Below, piece by piece: positions 1 through 7,892 of a stretch of DNA of 64,000 bases. How positions within the stretch are numbered: position 1 is the first letter of the stretch; each line of letters starts with the position of its first letter. The position numbers and the translations under genes are program-made. The notes below the pieces were generated by a model. The model ran no database searches, was not told the DNA's origin, and saw nothing but the letters and a program-made list of their open reading frames with translations. The stretch comes from JBBRYW01 sp038253945. Lineage in GTDB: Bacteria > Actinomycetota > Thermoleophilia > Gaiellales > Gaiellaceae. Where the stretch lies: positions 1 through 64,000 of the forward strand of contig JBBSGR010000005.1 of assembly GCA_038253945.1 (NCBI GenBank). Direction: 5' to 3'.

Positions 1-145
1 GCGCCCGCGCCGACTGCGACCAACGCGCCGGCGATGCCACGAGCGACGAACTGGTACCCACGCGCCGCCTGCGGGCCCTCGTGGCGCCCGACCTGGCGCT
101 CCCGACCGGCCGTTACCCCAACGCGATGCGAGAGGGGGGCCCACC
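1..145. other. Window edge, no confident gene
   Basis: No complete gene is visible here. On the minus strand one frame reads through to the window edge and includes a stretch resembling GYQFVARGIAGALVAVGAG, which could be the start of a small membrane protein continuing outside the window. It has no clear ATG or GTG start downstream of the dehydrogenase stop at 146, so this is only a weak suggestion. Confidence 0.2.
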
Positions 146-1075
146 CTAGGCCACCCGATTTGGCAGCGGCGCGCCCGCCTCGGCAGCCAGCAGGTTGTCC
201 ACGAGAACCCGGGTCATCGCCTCGCGAGTCGCCTGCGTCGCACTCCCGATGTGCGGGGTGAGGACGACGTTCGGCAAGCCGAGCAGGCGATCCGGGACGC
301 TCGGCTCATGGACGAAGACGTCGAGGCCGGCGGACAGCCGACCCTCCGTCAGGGCTGCGGCGAGAGCGCCCTCGTCGACGACCGAGCCGCGGGCCGTGTT
401 GACCAGGCAGGCGCCGGGCCGCATCAGCGCTATGCGACGCGCATCGACGAGTCCCGCGGTCTGATCCGTCAGCGGCACGTGGAGAGAGACGATGTCCGCC
501 TCGGCGAGAAGCGAGTCGAGGTCTCGATACTCCACACCGAGCTCGCGCTCCTCCGCCTCGCCGAGACGGTTCCGGCGCGTGTAGAGAATCCTCATGTCGA
601 ACGCCCTGGCCCGCCGCGCGACGGCCCCGCCGATCGAGCCGAGCCCCACGATGCCGAGCGTCGCGCCGCTCACGTCGTCTCCGTCCAGCGCCGTCTCGTC
701 CCAGGCGTCTCTCCACCGACCTGCGCGAACGAAAGTGTCTGCCTCCACGAGCCGGCGGCGCACGGCGAGGATGAGGGCGAAGGTCAGGTCGGCTGTCGCC
801 GCATCGAGGACGCGAGGCGTGTTCGTGACGGCGACCCCCCGACGGCGGCAGGCTTCGACGTCGACCGGGTCGAAGCCGGCCCCGTAGTTCGCCACGAGCC
901 GAAGATCGGGCAGCAGCTCGAGCGACCGGTCGTCGACGACCTGCCCCACCACGGCCAGAGCCTCGACGCCGGGGCGCCCGTTTCCAAGGCCGTCGGGAAG
1001 CGAGGCTACGAGCTCGACGTCGGACAGCTCGCCCCACGCGTTTCCGGGAAAGCGCCGCGAGGAGAGGACCTTCAC
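146..1075 (-). CDS. D-isomer-specific 2-hydroxyacid dehydrogenase
   Basis: This 309-residue cytoplasmic protein looks like a complete NAD(P)-dependent D-2-hydroxyacid dehydrogenase of the glyoxylate/hydroxypyruvate reductase or glycerate dehydrogenase type. The Rossmann motif GLGSIGG is at about residues 144-150. The family's catalytic Arg (ARGSVVDEGAL, about R229), Glu (VHEP, about E257) and His (TPHIGSA, about H275) are all present in the expected order. Length is typical of the family. A GTG start at 1075 is assumed. A tRNA-His gene lies just upstream on the same strand. The exact substrate (glyoxylate, hydroxypyruvate, phosphoglycerate or another 2-keto acid) cannot be read from the sequence; the short length and lack of an ACT domain argue against a full-length SerA. 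Confidence 0.88.
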   Translation of the reverse strand: MKVLSSRRFPGNAWGELSDVELVASLPDGLGNGRPGVEALAVVGQVVDDRSLELLPDLRLVANYGAGFDPVDVEACRRRGVAVTNTPRVLDAATADLTFALILAVRRRLVEADTFVRAGRWRDAWDETALDGDDVSGATLGIVGLGSIGGAVARRARAFDMRILYTRRNRLGEAEERELGVEYRDLDSLLAEADIVSLHVPLTDQTAGLVDARRIALMRPGACLVNTARGSVVDEGALAAALTEGRLSAGLDVFVHEPSVPDRLLGLPNVVLTPHIGSATQATREAMTRVLVDNLLAAEAGAPLPNRVA

Positions 1076-1082
1076 GAAGAGG

Positions 1083-1156
1083 GGTGGCGGAGGGGACTCG
1101 AACCCCCGACCACCGGGACCACAACCCGGGGCTCTACCAACTGAGCTACCGCCACC
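1083..1156 (-). tRNA. tRNA-His (GTG)
   Basis: Read on the minus strand, the sequence folds as a cloverleaf. The acceptor stem is GTGGCGG/CCGCCAC with an extra G at position -1 facing C73, which is the hallmark of tRNA-His. The D arm is GCTC/GAGC, the anticodon stem is CCGGG/CCCGG with loop TTGTGGT (anticodon GTG), and a T arm with TTCGAGT follows. CCA is not encoded. Confidence 0.96.
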
Positions 1157-1189
1157 GTGACCCGAGCAAGGATAGCCGCCGCCGGTTGC

Positions 1190-1846
1190 TCACCCCGAGC
1201 CCAGTGGCGTCCCGTCCAAGCGAGCGAGTAGATCCTCGAGCGACTCGAAGACGGAGGCGGCGCCCGCGTCGAGCAGCTCCCGCTCGGAGAACCCGCCGGT
1301 CATGACGGTGATCGTCTCGATCCCCGCACGACGCGCGGCCTCGCAGTCATACGGTGAGTCGCCGACCATCACGGCATCGCGCGTGCCGGCTTTCGCCAGG
1401 CCCGCGTTGACGAGATCGGGCTCGGGCTTCGACTCCTCGACGTCGTCCTTCGTCGTCCACCCGTCGACCAACTCCCGCGCGTCCAGCTTCTCTAGGAACG
1501 CGTCGAGATGCTTCTCGATCGCCGAGCTCGCTAGGACCACGCTCGAGCCCCGGCGCTGCAGCTCCTCGAGGAGCCGACGAGCACCGGCCAGAGGGGCAAC
1601 CTCGTCCACCAGCTCGTCGAACAGCTCTTCCCAACGGGACCGCAACTCTGCGCCGAGCCGCTCCTCGACGTCTTCACCTGCGACAGCGCCGACGAACTTG
1701 TCACCGCCCATGCCAACGTGGCGATGCAGGCGCCAGACCGGGATCACGATCTCCCGCTCCCGGAATGCCCGGTACCAGGCCAGTGCGTGGTGGTAATTGG
1801 TGTCGACGAGCGTGCCGTCGACGTCGAGGATCGCTGCTCGGGCCAC
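1190..1846 (-). CDS. HAD-family phosphatase (phosphoglycolate phosphatase-like)
   Basis: A 218-residue haloacid-dehalogenase-superfamily hydrolase. Motif I is ILDVDGTLVDTN near residue 8, where the first Asp is the nucleophile. Motif II is around LASSAIEKH, the conserved Lys is in ESKPEPD, and motif IV is VMVGDSPYDCEAARRAG. A helical cap follows motif I, as in the beta-phosphoglucomutase and phosphoglycolate phosphatase subfamily. The protein is expected to dephosphorylate a small cytosolic phosphate ester; the substrate is not predictable. The start is a GTG at 1846. It stands alone between the tRNA-His gene and a GC-rich non-coding stretch. Confidence 0.87.
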   Translation of the reverse strand: MARAAILDVDGTLVDTNYHHALAWYRAFREREIVIPVWRLHRHVGMGGDKFVGAVAGEDVEERLGAELRSRWEELFDELVDEVAPLAGARRLLEELQRRGSSVVLASSAIEKHLDAFLEKLDARELVDGWTTKDDVEESKPEPDLVNAGLAKAGTRDAVMVGDSPYDCEAARRAGIETITVMTGGFSERELLDAGAASVFESLEDLLARLDGTPLGSG

Positions 1847-1916
1847 TTCCGAAGCCTAGTCCACCGTTCCAGAAGGAGATCGCGGCGACGCCAACCGGGC
1901 GAGAGCCGGAGAGGAT

Positions 1917-1953
1917 CCCAAGTTAGGTAGTGCCCGCTCCCAACTTAGGTAGT
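1917..1953. repeat. Two 15-bp near-identical direct repeats, 22 bp apart
   Basis: CCCAAGTTAGGTAGT at 1917-1931 and CCCAACTTAGGTAGT at 1939-1953 differ at one base and are spaced two helical turns apart. They stand in the roughly 390-bp gap between the HAD gene and the broken secreted-protein gene, where no coding frame is convincing. The arrangement resembles a tandem operator for a DNA-binding protein, but no regulator is assigned. Confidence 0.5.
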
Positions 1954-2182
1954 AGCACCCAAGCGGTGCAGGCCCCGATTGGCGCAACCTGTGGCGGAAG
2001 GGCGGCTCGCAGGGAGCGGCCCCGAGAGGGAAGGGAGTCTCGATGGCAAGAACCTTCGCCGAGGCATGCGCAGGCCGGAGCACGGCCGGCGCGATCCTCC
2101 TCGCAGTTTCTCGCGGCGGTCGTCCGCACAAGCGGCCCTGGACGGCGGCGGGCCCGCGGGCCCTGCACGGCCGGCGCGAGAA

Positions 2183-2212
2183 GCCCGGTGGCCGTCGCCG
2201 CGGTCACCGGGC
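2183..2212 (+). promoter_or_regulatory. Strong hairpin in the leader of the secreted-protein gene
   Basis: An 11-bp stem (2183-2193 with 2202-2212, one G-U pair) closes an 8-nt loop and lies 38 bases before the likely ATG at 2250. The surrounding 2050-2250 region is rich in further GC palindromes. It could be a structured mRNA leader. It does not match a riboswitch consensus that I can recognise. Confidence 0.35.
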
Positions 2213-2249
2213 AGCAGCTTCGGCGCAAACGGGACACGAACCGAAGGGG

Positions 2250-3011
2250 ATGACCATGAACAGACCGACCAGAGTCTTCGGACGGCGGCGGAGCGCCGTC
2301 GCATTCTCGACGAAGGGAAACGTAGCTGTCTACGATTGCAGCGCTTGCCATGGCCCTCCTCGCGCCGGGCGGGGCACAAGCTGCGGGGACGCTCGACCAG
2401 CAGCAGACCGTGGACAACCGCTCGGTCGACGCCGGTGGACCCTTCGGTGCCTCATACGCGCAGATCTTCACCGCGGGGCTGACGGGAAGCCTCGATCAGG
2501 TGGATGTGCTGCTGGCGAAGGTCGCGGGCACGACGGCCGCCTTCACCGTTCAGATCCAGGCGGTCTCGGGGGGCGTCCCGAGCGGCTCGGTTCTCGGCAC
2601 CACCACGGTCTCGGCGGCCAGCGTTCCGGATTCCTCGACCGGGGCGGGATGGATCACCATTCCGATCGGGCCCGTGGCCGTGACCGCCGGGACCCAGTAT
2701 GCGATCGTGCTCCTCTTCGCCCCCGACCCAGCGGCGTGAGTCGCTATGTCGTGCACGGAAGCCTGACCGACACCTACCCGGGCGGGCGGGCGGTCTTCAA
2801 GTCGACGCTCATCACGACGTGGACACCGGACACGAACCTGCCCGATCTCGCATTCAAGACCTTCGTCACGATGATAGGCACCGCCGTCACCTTCCGGTCG
2901 GGAAGCTTCCTAGATCGGAGCGGCACAAGCGGCGCCCGCCACCGCTATCGCCTCCAGTCCGTCGACCTGGATGGCTCCCGGCACTGGGCAGGAGCGGCAA
3001 CCGTCTCCTGA
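2250..3011 (+). pseudogene. Frameshifted secreted protein (choice-of-anchor/beta-sandwich type)
   Basis: A secreted protein gene is spread over two frames. It likely starts at ATG 2250 (MTMNRPTRVFGRRRSAV, preceded by GAAGGGG). It then shifts at about 2310-2325 into a frame giving the hydrophobic signal peptide LSTIAALAMALLAPGGAQA and about 125 residues of Ser/Thr/Gly/Val-rich beta-sandwich (to 2736). It shifts back near 2736 to SRYVVHGSLTDTYPGGRA and continues to the stop at 3011. The two shifts compensate each other. The body resembles extracellular proteins annotated as choice-of-anchor domains (QQQTVDN, AQIFTAGLTGSLDQVDV). No catalytic motif is seen. It could be a real pseudogene, or an intact gene with two sequencing indels. 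A strong hairpin terminator follows. Confidence 0.6.
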
Positions 3012-3021
3012 CGAGAGGCAT

Positions 3022-3054
3022 GGCCGCCCGGCACCGATCGGGTGCTGGGCGGCC
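3022..3054 (+). terminator. Hairpin terminator after the secreted-protein gene
   Basis: A 14-bp stem (3022-3035 with 3041-3054, one G-U pair) and a 5-nt loop lie 11 bases past the stop codon. No U-tract follows, which is common for terminators in GC-rich actinobacteria. Confidence 0.65.
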
Positions 3055-3253
3055 GTCCCTACGGCATTCGCAGTCGCTGAACGCAGGCGAGATCGGGAGG
3101 CTTGCGGCTCGTGACGAGCCCGTTGTCGACGTGAACCTCCTTGCTCGTGCGGAGCCTGTCCGGGTTCCCGACGCCGCTCGGAAAGCAGGGCGTCGTTGTC
3201 GTCCGCCCGCGCCTCGGCGATCGCACGCCGGTCGCAAACCGGAGCTCGCCGAG

Positions 3254-3325
3254 TGCGCCTGGAGGGATTCGAACCCCCGACCCGCGGCTTAGAAGGCCGC
3301 CGCTCTTCCGCTGAGCTACAGGCGC
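3254..3325 (-). tRNA. tRNA-Arg (TCT)
   Basis: Cloverleaf on the minus strand: acceptor GCGCCTG/CAGGCGC, D arm with GCTC/GAGC, anticodon loop CTTCTAA (anticodon TCT), T loop TTCGAAT and discriminator A. CCA is not encoded. The 200 bases between this tRNA and the upstream terminator hold no convincing gene. Confidence 0.95.
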
Positions 3326-3371
3326 TCGGCGGTCAGGGTACAGCGCCGGGTTCGCGTACCCTTCGCCGCCC

Positions 3372-4469
3372 TCAGGCAGCGGTCGCTTTGCCCCCTAGAC
3401 CATCGCCACGCGCGCCGTCACCGCTTGGCACCTGGCGGTGCGCCAGCCAGTCGCGCAGAAAGACCTGGATCGTCCCCGCCACCGGAATCGCGGCCAGGGC
3501 GCCGAGGATGCCTGCCAGCTCGGCGCCCACGAGCACCGAGATCAGAACGGCGAGCGGCGAGAGCTGCACGGTCTTGCCGTAGATGACCGGCTGCAGGAAA
3601 TGGTTCTCGAGCTGCTGGTAGACAATGAAGAAGGCAAGGCTGATGATCCCCGCCGGAATCGAGTGCAGAAAGGCGATCGTGGCGACGAGTATCGCCGCGA
3701 TCGTCGCACCGGCCAGCGGAATCAAATCGAGGATCGCGACGAGCAGGCCGAGCGCGACGGCGTAGGGGACTCCGAGGATGAGGAGGACGATGGTCGTGGC
3801 GCCTCCCGCGATCACGCTGATCAGCAGGTTGCCCGCGACATAGCCCCCCACCGTGCGGTAGACGTCGCGGCCGACCGCACGCCACCGAGGGCGCGCGGCC
3901 TCGGGCAGGAGGCCGTAGAAGCGCTCGACCCAGGCGCGGCCCTCGAGCAGCATGAAGAAGGTCAGGAACGCAACGGTGATCGTCGCCACGATCATGGTGA
4001 TGACCCCCTTGGTCACGGCAACGGCCGTTCCAGAGAGCCCGAGAACCTTGGTCGCACCGCCTTGCTTGACCGCCTTTCGGACCTTCTCGACAACCTGGTA
4101 CTTCGTCTCGAGGAAGCCGAGCCTACCCCGCCCGTGGGTCACGTCCTCCACATAGCCGGGAACGGCGCCGACGAAGTCATTGACCTGATTCACGAGCGTC
4201 GGTAGGAAGGTCGCCGCGATACCCGCAACGACGCCGATGGCGATCAGGAACGTTAGGCCGGTGGCCAGCCCTCGGCGCGGAACGCCGTGCGTCTGGAACC
4301 ACTCGACAGCGGGGTTCAGCGCAAGGGCGAGAAAGACAGCGACCAGAACCCAGACCAGCACGTGCCGCGCCAGCAGGAGAACCTCGAGCACCAGCACGAC
4401 TGCGAGCACGATCCCGACGACGTTCAGGATCGCGCGAGCGCGAAACTGGACGAGGCGCTCGGGAACCAC
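3372..4469 (-). CDS. AI-2E family membrane permease (PF01594 type)
   Basis: A 365-residue polytopic membrane protein with about seven or eight hydrophobic segments. It opens with two closely spaced helices (residues about 14-50), a soluble stretch (about 85-155), and then five C-terminal helices including LGVPYAVALGLLVAILDLIPLAGATIA. The conserved YxxxxQxxENHFLQPxxxG block is present (VYQQLENHFLQPVIYG). This block identifies the AI-2 exporter/TqsA-like family, whose members include Na+/H+ antiporters and pore proteins of unknown cargo, so AI-2 transport should not be assumed. A GTG start at 4469 is assumed. It is monocistronic, ending close to a tRNA. Confidence 0.9.
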   Translation of the reverse strand: MVPERLVQFRARAILNVVGIVLAVVLVLEVLLLARHVLVWVLVAVFLALALNPAVEWFQTHGVPRRGLATGLTFLIAIGVVAGIAATFLPTLVNQVNDFVGAVPGYVEDVTHGRGRLGFLETKYQVVEKVRKAVKQGGATKVLGLSGTAVAVTKGVITMIVATITVAFLTFFMLLEGRAWVERFYGLLPEAARPRWRAVGRDVYRTVGGYVAGNLLISVIAGGATTIVLLILGVPYAVALGLLVAILDLIPLAGATIAAILVATIAFLHSIPAGIISLAFFIVYQQLENHFLQPVIYGKTVQLSPLAVLISVLVGAELAGILGALAAIPVAGTIQVFLRDWLAHRQVPSGDGARGDGLGGKATAA

Positions 4470-4524
4470 CTCGCGAAGGATGGCTGTGAGGGCGGACGTT
4501 TAGGGTGGGCCGCCCGATGGAACC

Positions 4525-4828
4525 GTGGCGAGCATCAGCCTGCGAGGAAAACCCGTCGAGCAGCCCGCGACTTTGCGAGACGGCCGGGCCGTGCTGATCC
4601 GGATCAGCGTGCCCGACGACCCGTATATCGCTCGACGAGAGCTGGAGACGGTCGCGCTCGAGCTCGTCGATGGGGACGAGGTGCTCGCGACCGTCAACAC
4701 GATCCTGCGTCCCGAGCAGGATTCGGAAGCGCGCGCGATTGCCCGGGGAGCTCGCCGCGCGGCTCGAATCGGGTGAGACCGAGCCGACCGCCGGGGGGAT
4801 TGAGCCGTTCGCAGACCGTTTTTCGTAG
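4525..4828 (+). pseudogene. Small conserved-looking protein with a late frameshift
   Basis: Reading from GTG 4525 gives an 83-residue protein with a mixed beta/alpha pattern (RAVLIRISVPDDPYIARREL, then VALELVDGDEVLATVNTIL). It then runs into ARGARRAARIG and stops at 4776. Removing one G from the run at about 4745 restores a more natural ending (ARELAARLESGETEPTAGGI, then EPFADRFS, stop 4828). An indel in the GGGG run therefore seems likely. No function is recognised. The gene is divergent from the AI-2E permease, with 55 bases between the starts. Confidence 0.5.
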
Positions 4829-4931
4829 CCACTTCCGTACGACTCCATCCCCCCGGCTTGACCGCAGCGCCAAAGTTGGGTAATCTTACCTCCACTGCGG
4901 TAAGTCTCTCTGCGGAGATCTCTGCATTGAA

Positions 4932-5024
4932 CGTTAGTCGTGCGCGCCGGCGTGGGCCAGTCAGCCGAACGGGCTCTGCGCGCCATGATGTGTGACCCCG
5001 TGCGACCGGCGCGCACCACTAACG
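4932..5024. repeat. 19-bp inverted repeat flanking a 55-bp core
   Basis: The left arm at 4932-4950 and the right arm at 5006-5024 match as an inverted repeat at 18 of 19 bases (CGTTAGTCGTGCGCGCCGG and the complement of CGTTAGTGGTGCGCGCCGG). A smaller palindrome, CTTACC/GGTAAG, lies at 4885-4904. The region between 4829 and 5131 has no gene. The arrangement could be a MITE-like remnant or a large regulatory hairpin. Confidence 0.5.
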
Positions 5025-5131
5025 CTCAGCGCTGGAAGGTCTCCGCAGACGGCAGCGGAGGACGGCTGCCTCGTCGCGATGGCGCTAGCATTGTGACTCG
5101 GTGTAGGTCGTCCGAGTTCGGAGATGGAAAG

Positions 5132-5467
5132 ATGGATGCGCAGCAGCAGGAGAGACAGGTCCGGCTCGCGAGGAATCAGAGCCTCTTCCGCACGGTGAAC
5201 GAAGAGATCGAGCGCATTCCGCGCGCTGACTGGTCCGGGGCGTACGCCGAGCTGGTGTGCGAGTGCGCGCGCCAGGACTGCATCGAGAAGCTACAGGTGA
5301 CTAGCCCCGAGTACGAGTCCATCCGCGGCACGCCGACTCACTTCGTGGTGCAGCAGGGGCATGTCGTGCCCGACATCGAGCGGATCGTGGAGTCGAACGA
5401 CCGCTTCGTGGTCGTGGAGAAGTTCGAGGCGGCCGGAGCGACGGCCGAGTTGCTCTCGCCTCGCTGA
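5132..5467 (+). CDS. Conserved small protein, CEC-motif family (paralogue of the 21.7 kb gene)
   Basis: A 111-residue soluble protein of unknown function. The N-terminal helix is NQSLFRTVNEEIERI. The middle carries CECARQDC, a possible metal- or redox-active cysteine cluster. The C-terminal half is PTHFVVQQGHVVPDIERIVE, ending VVVEKFE. The gene at 21667-22011 encodes a protein with the same layout (NEALLREVNRQIERV, CECGRSC, RFVVAAGHDSPEIEVVV, WVVDKLP), so the two are paralogues. The start ATG at 5132 is preceded by GGAGATGGAAAG. The spaced cysteines and conserved histidines suggest a zinc or redox site, but that is inference. Confidence 0.8.
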   Translation: MDAQQQERQVRLARNQSLFRTVNEEIERIPRADWSGAYAELVCECARQDCIEKLQVTSPEYESIRGTPTHFVVQQGHVVPDIERIVESNDRFVVVEKFEAAGATAELLSPR

Positions 5468-5618
5468 GCTTCGGTGAAAATCATGCTGCGCGGCAGGAGG
5501 GTGGCCCAGGCTGCCGTACGAGAGCTGCTGCGCCGAGGTGCTACATCCTTGGCGCGAGCTCGATAGGCTCGGCCCGCTAGCTCGTCCCTTAAGACCACGA
5601 CCTGCAGGAGGGCGCCGA

Positions 5619-6290
5619 ATGAGTGGTTACGCAGTAGCGCAGATTGACGAGATCGACGAGATCAGCGACGGCCGCTGTCCCCAGCGGCCCGTCCGGTTCC
5701 ACTTCGGCATCAAGTCCTTCGGCGTCAATGCGTTCACGGGTCATGACGTGGGCGATCGGCTCATCAACGAGCACGACGAGTCACAGGAGCATGACTTGCA
5801 GGAGGAGCTTTACCTCATCCAGCGCGGCCGCGCGACGTTCGAACTCGACGGCGAGCGGGTGGACGCACCCGCGGGCACGCTCGTCTTCGCTCGCCCCGGG
5901 GTCAAGCGGACGGCGTTCGCCGAGGAGCCGGGGACGACGCTCGTCGCGCTCGGCGGAACTCCGGGGAAGGCGTACGAGGCCCAGGGCGGCGAGATCTGGA
6001 TGCCGCTCCACCATCTCTACGAGTCGGGCGAATACGCCGAGGCTGCCGATCGGGGACGCGAGTTGATCGAAGCTCATCCCGAGTATGCAGGGCCGCTCTA
6101 CAACCTCGCGTGCTGCGAGAGCCTCGCCGGGCGGACAGACGACGCGATCAAGCACCTCCGGCTCGCGATCGACCGCAACGAGCCGTTCCGTTCGCTCGCT
6201 GGCGAGGACTCCGACTTCGACCCGATCCGCGACGAGGCCGCGTTCAAGGAGCTGGTTTCTAGCGGCGCAGCGGAGCCAGCTACCGGTTAG
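5619..6290 (+). CDS. Cupin-TPR fusion protein
   Basis: This 223-residue protein combines two modules. Residues about 20-125 form a cupin beta-barrel, with EELYLIQRGRATFELDGERV followed by PAGTLVFARPGVKR, the usual strand order of a single-domain cupin. Residues about 130-210 are helical and TPR-like (LHHLYESGEYAEAADRGREL, YNLACCESLAGRTDDAIKHL). No obvious catalytic site is seen, so it may bind a small molecule or protein. The start ATG at 5619 is well placed behind GCAGGAGG. It stands alone on its strand, about 150 bases after the CEC-family gene. Confidence 0.75.
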   Translation: MSGYAVAQIDEIDEISDGRCPQRPVRFHFGIKSFGVNAFTGHDVGDRLINEHDESQEHDLQEELYLIQRGRATFELDGERVDAPAGTLVFARPGVKRTAFAEEPGTTLVALGGTPGKAYEAQGGEIWMPLHHLYESGEYAEAADRGRELIEAHPEYAGPLYNLACCESLAGRTDDAIKHLRLAIDRNEPFRSLAGEDSDFDPIRDEAAFKELVSSGAAEPATG

Positions 6291-6498
6291 CAGGCCGCAG
6301 GAACGCAAGAAGCTTCTCCATAGCCCACTGACGAGGGGTCAAGAGGTTTCGTCTGATCAGACCACCGGACCAGTGGCTGGCGATTGCTGTCGCGCCGAGC
6401 GGCGCGGTCGTCGCGCAGCGGTCGGTGCGAGCGAGCGAGCGGGGATATGCCCAGGCCGCAACCCCGCTCCACGACTGCGTTGCGGCTCACTGAGCCGA

Positions 6499-6569
6499 AG
6501 CGGGCGGCGGGGATCGAACCCGCATAACCAGCTTGGAAGGCTGGGGCTCTACCATTGAGCTACGCCCGC
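6499..6569 (-). tRNA. tRNA-Gly (TCC)
   Basis: Minus-strand cloverleaf: acceptor GCGGGCG/CGCCCGC, anticodon loop CTTCCAA (anticodon TCC), T loop TTCGATC, discriminator U. The 208 bases between the cupin gene and this tRNA hold nothing recognisable. Confidence 0.95.
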
Positions 6570-6595
6570 CCGCCAGGCGCCACTAGCGTAGCGAC

Positions 6596-7348
6596 ATGCA
6601 CCCGTACGCGTGGGCGTGGGACATCGAGGCCCTCTTCCTGGTGCCCGCGCTCTCACTCGGCTTCGCGGCGGCCGCCCACGAGCACGCGACGCCCCGCTGG
6701 CGAGTCGCCTGCTTCTTTGCCGGCCAGGCGCTCATCCTCGCCGCGTTCGTCTCGCCGCTCGAGACCCTGTCGCTCCACTACCTGCTGACAGCGCACCTGC
6801 TCCAGAACGTGGTCCTCGCGGAGTGGGCGCCCGCGCTCTGCGTGCTCGGCCTCTCGGATGACCTTGCCCGCCGCGTGAGCGGTGTGCCGGCAGTGCGTCT
6901 GCTGACTCGCCCCTGGGTGGCGCTGCCGATCTGGCTCGGCACGTACTTCGTCTGGCACGTCCCTTCGATCTACGACACCGCCCTGCGGAATCCCTCGTCG
7001 CTGCTGCACCTCGAGCACGCCTCCTACTTCGCAGCAGGCTGCCTGCTCTGGTGGCCGGTGCTCCAGGCGCAGCCTCATTCGCTGTCGGCGGCCACGAAGA
7101 CGGGGTACCTCTTCGCAGCGTTCGTCCTGGCGAGCCCTCTCGGGCTGCTCCTCGCACTCCTGCCCAACGCCGTCTATGACTTCTACGAGCAGGCTCCGCG
7201 AATCTGGTACTCCAGAGCCCTGACGGATCAGCAGATCGCCGGTGTCACGATGGCCGGCGAGCAGGCGATCGTCTTCTTCGCGGCGTTCCTCTTCTTCCTG
7301 CTCCGCTTCCTCGCTGAAGAGGAAAAGGGAGCCGACGCGCCTCTCTAG
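6596..7348 (+). CDS. CtaG-type cytochrome c oxidase assembly protein
   Basis: A 250-residue integral membrane protein with about seven transmembrane segments, matching the caa3-type CtaG family (PF09678). Signature features are the opening YAWAWDIEALFLVP, the HYLLTAHLLQNVVLAEWAPA helix with conserved His and Gln, FVWHVPSIYDTALRNP, and the late FYEQAPRIWYSRALTDQQIAGVTMAGEQ block. In the family it is linked to copper delivery or assembly of the terminal oxidase. The ATG at 6596 follows the tRNA-Gly gene by about 26 bases. The 3' end overlaps the converging MarR gene by 4 bases. No oxidase subunit genes are in the window. Confidence 0.9.
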   Translation: MHPYAWAWDIEALFLVPALSLGFAAAAHEHATPRWRVACFFAGQALILAAFVSPLETLSLHYLLTAHLLQNVVLAEWAPALCVLGLSDDLARRVSGVPAVRLLTRPWVALPIWLGTYFVWHVPSIYDTALRNPSSLLHLEHASYFAAGCLLWWPVLQAQPHSLSAATKTGYLFAAFVLASPLGLLLALLPNAVYDFYEQAPRIWYSRALTDQQIAGVTMAGEQAIVFFAAFLFFLLRFLAEEEKGADAPL

Positions 7349-7827
7349 TCGACGGAGCAGGCCGGTCCGGCCGCGTCGTCCGCCGCCAGCCGGCTCAGAA
7401 GACCGTTCAAGAGCTCGAGCTCCGCTCGGTCGAAGCGGCCGAGGAACAACCGGTCGACCCCGGCCAGATGCGTCTGCGAAGCTGCCCTGAGTCGTGCGTG
7501 CCCGCCCTCGGTCAGGCGGGCATACACGACACGCGCATCCGACGGGCAGCTCGCCCGCTCGACGAGGCCGGCTCGCTCCAGCCCCTCGAGCAGGCGCGTA
7601 ATACCCGAAGGCGTCAGGAGCAGCCGGCTCGAGAGGTCGACGCGGCGAAGCACGCGATCGGGTGCGTGGGCCAGGTGCAGGAGAACCTCATAGTCGTTGA
7701 CCGTTAGGTCGTGCGTGGTCACGAGGTCGGCGTTTAGGCGGCGCGTGACCGCGGCATGCGCTCTCAAGAACCGCATCCAGGTCTCGAGCTCGAGGCCCCG
7801 CTCAGGAACTTGCGCAGTCAACATCAT
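7345..7827 (-). CDS. MarR-family transcriptional regulator
   Basis: A 160-residue winged-helix repressor-like protein. The N-terminal dimerisation helices cover about residues 14-40. The helix-turn-helix region is RVDLSSRLLLTPSGITRLLE, followed by LERAGLVERASCPSDARVVYARLT, the wing with the conserved Asp-Arg pair. It is divergent from the yceI-like gene with a 65-bp gap, the classic arrangement for a MarR protein controlling its neighbour and itself. Two consecutive Met codons open the frame. No operator palindrome is clear beyond CATATG at 7825-7830. Confidence 0.9.
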   Translation of the reverse strand: MMLTAQVPERGLELETWMRFLRAHAAVTRRLNADLVTTHDLTVNDYEVLLHLAHAPDRVLRRVDLSSRLLLTPSGITRLLEGLERAGLVERASCPSDARVVYARLTEGGHARLRAASQTHLAGVDRLFLGRFDRAELELLNGLLSRLAADDAAGPACSVD

Positions 7828-7892
7828 ATGTGTACCATCATTGCGGGCTCAAGTATAGCGGCCGTCAGAGGCCGAGAGAGGAAGGTTCACAG

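Noticed and set aside
251..1144. Plus-strand frame opposite the dehydrogenase
   Set aside because: It has shadow-type composition and no motifs; the minus frame has the complete dehydrogenase motifs.
1954..2249. c-di-GMP riboswitch (GEMM-I) before the secreted-protein gene
   Set aside because: The ACGCAAAGCC and GCAAACC core elements are not present in the right order.
2737..2739. TGA stop in the secreted-protein frame as another selenocysteine site
   Set aside because: The bases after it do not continue the protein in frame; the natural continuation is in another frame, so this is a frameshift, not recoding.
7345..7892. CATATG and similar short palindromes as a proven MarR operator
   Set aside because: Too short and not supported by a second half-site.
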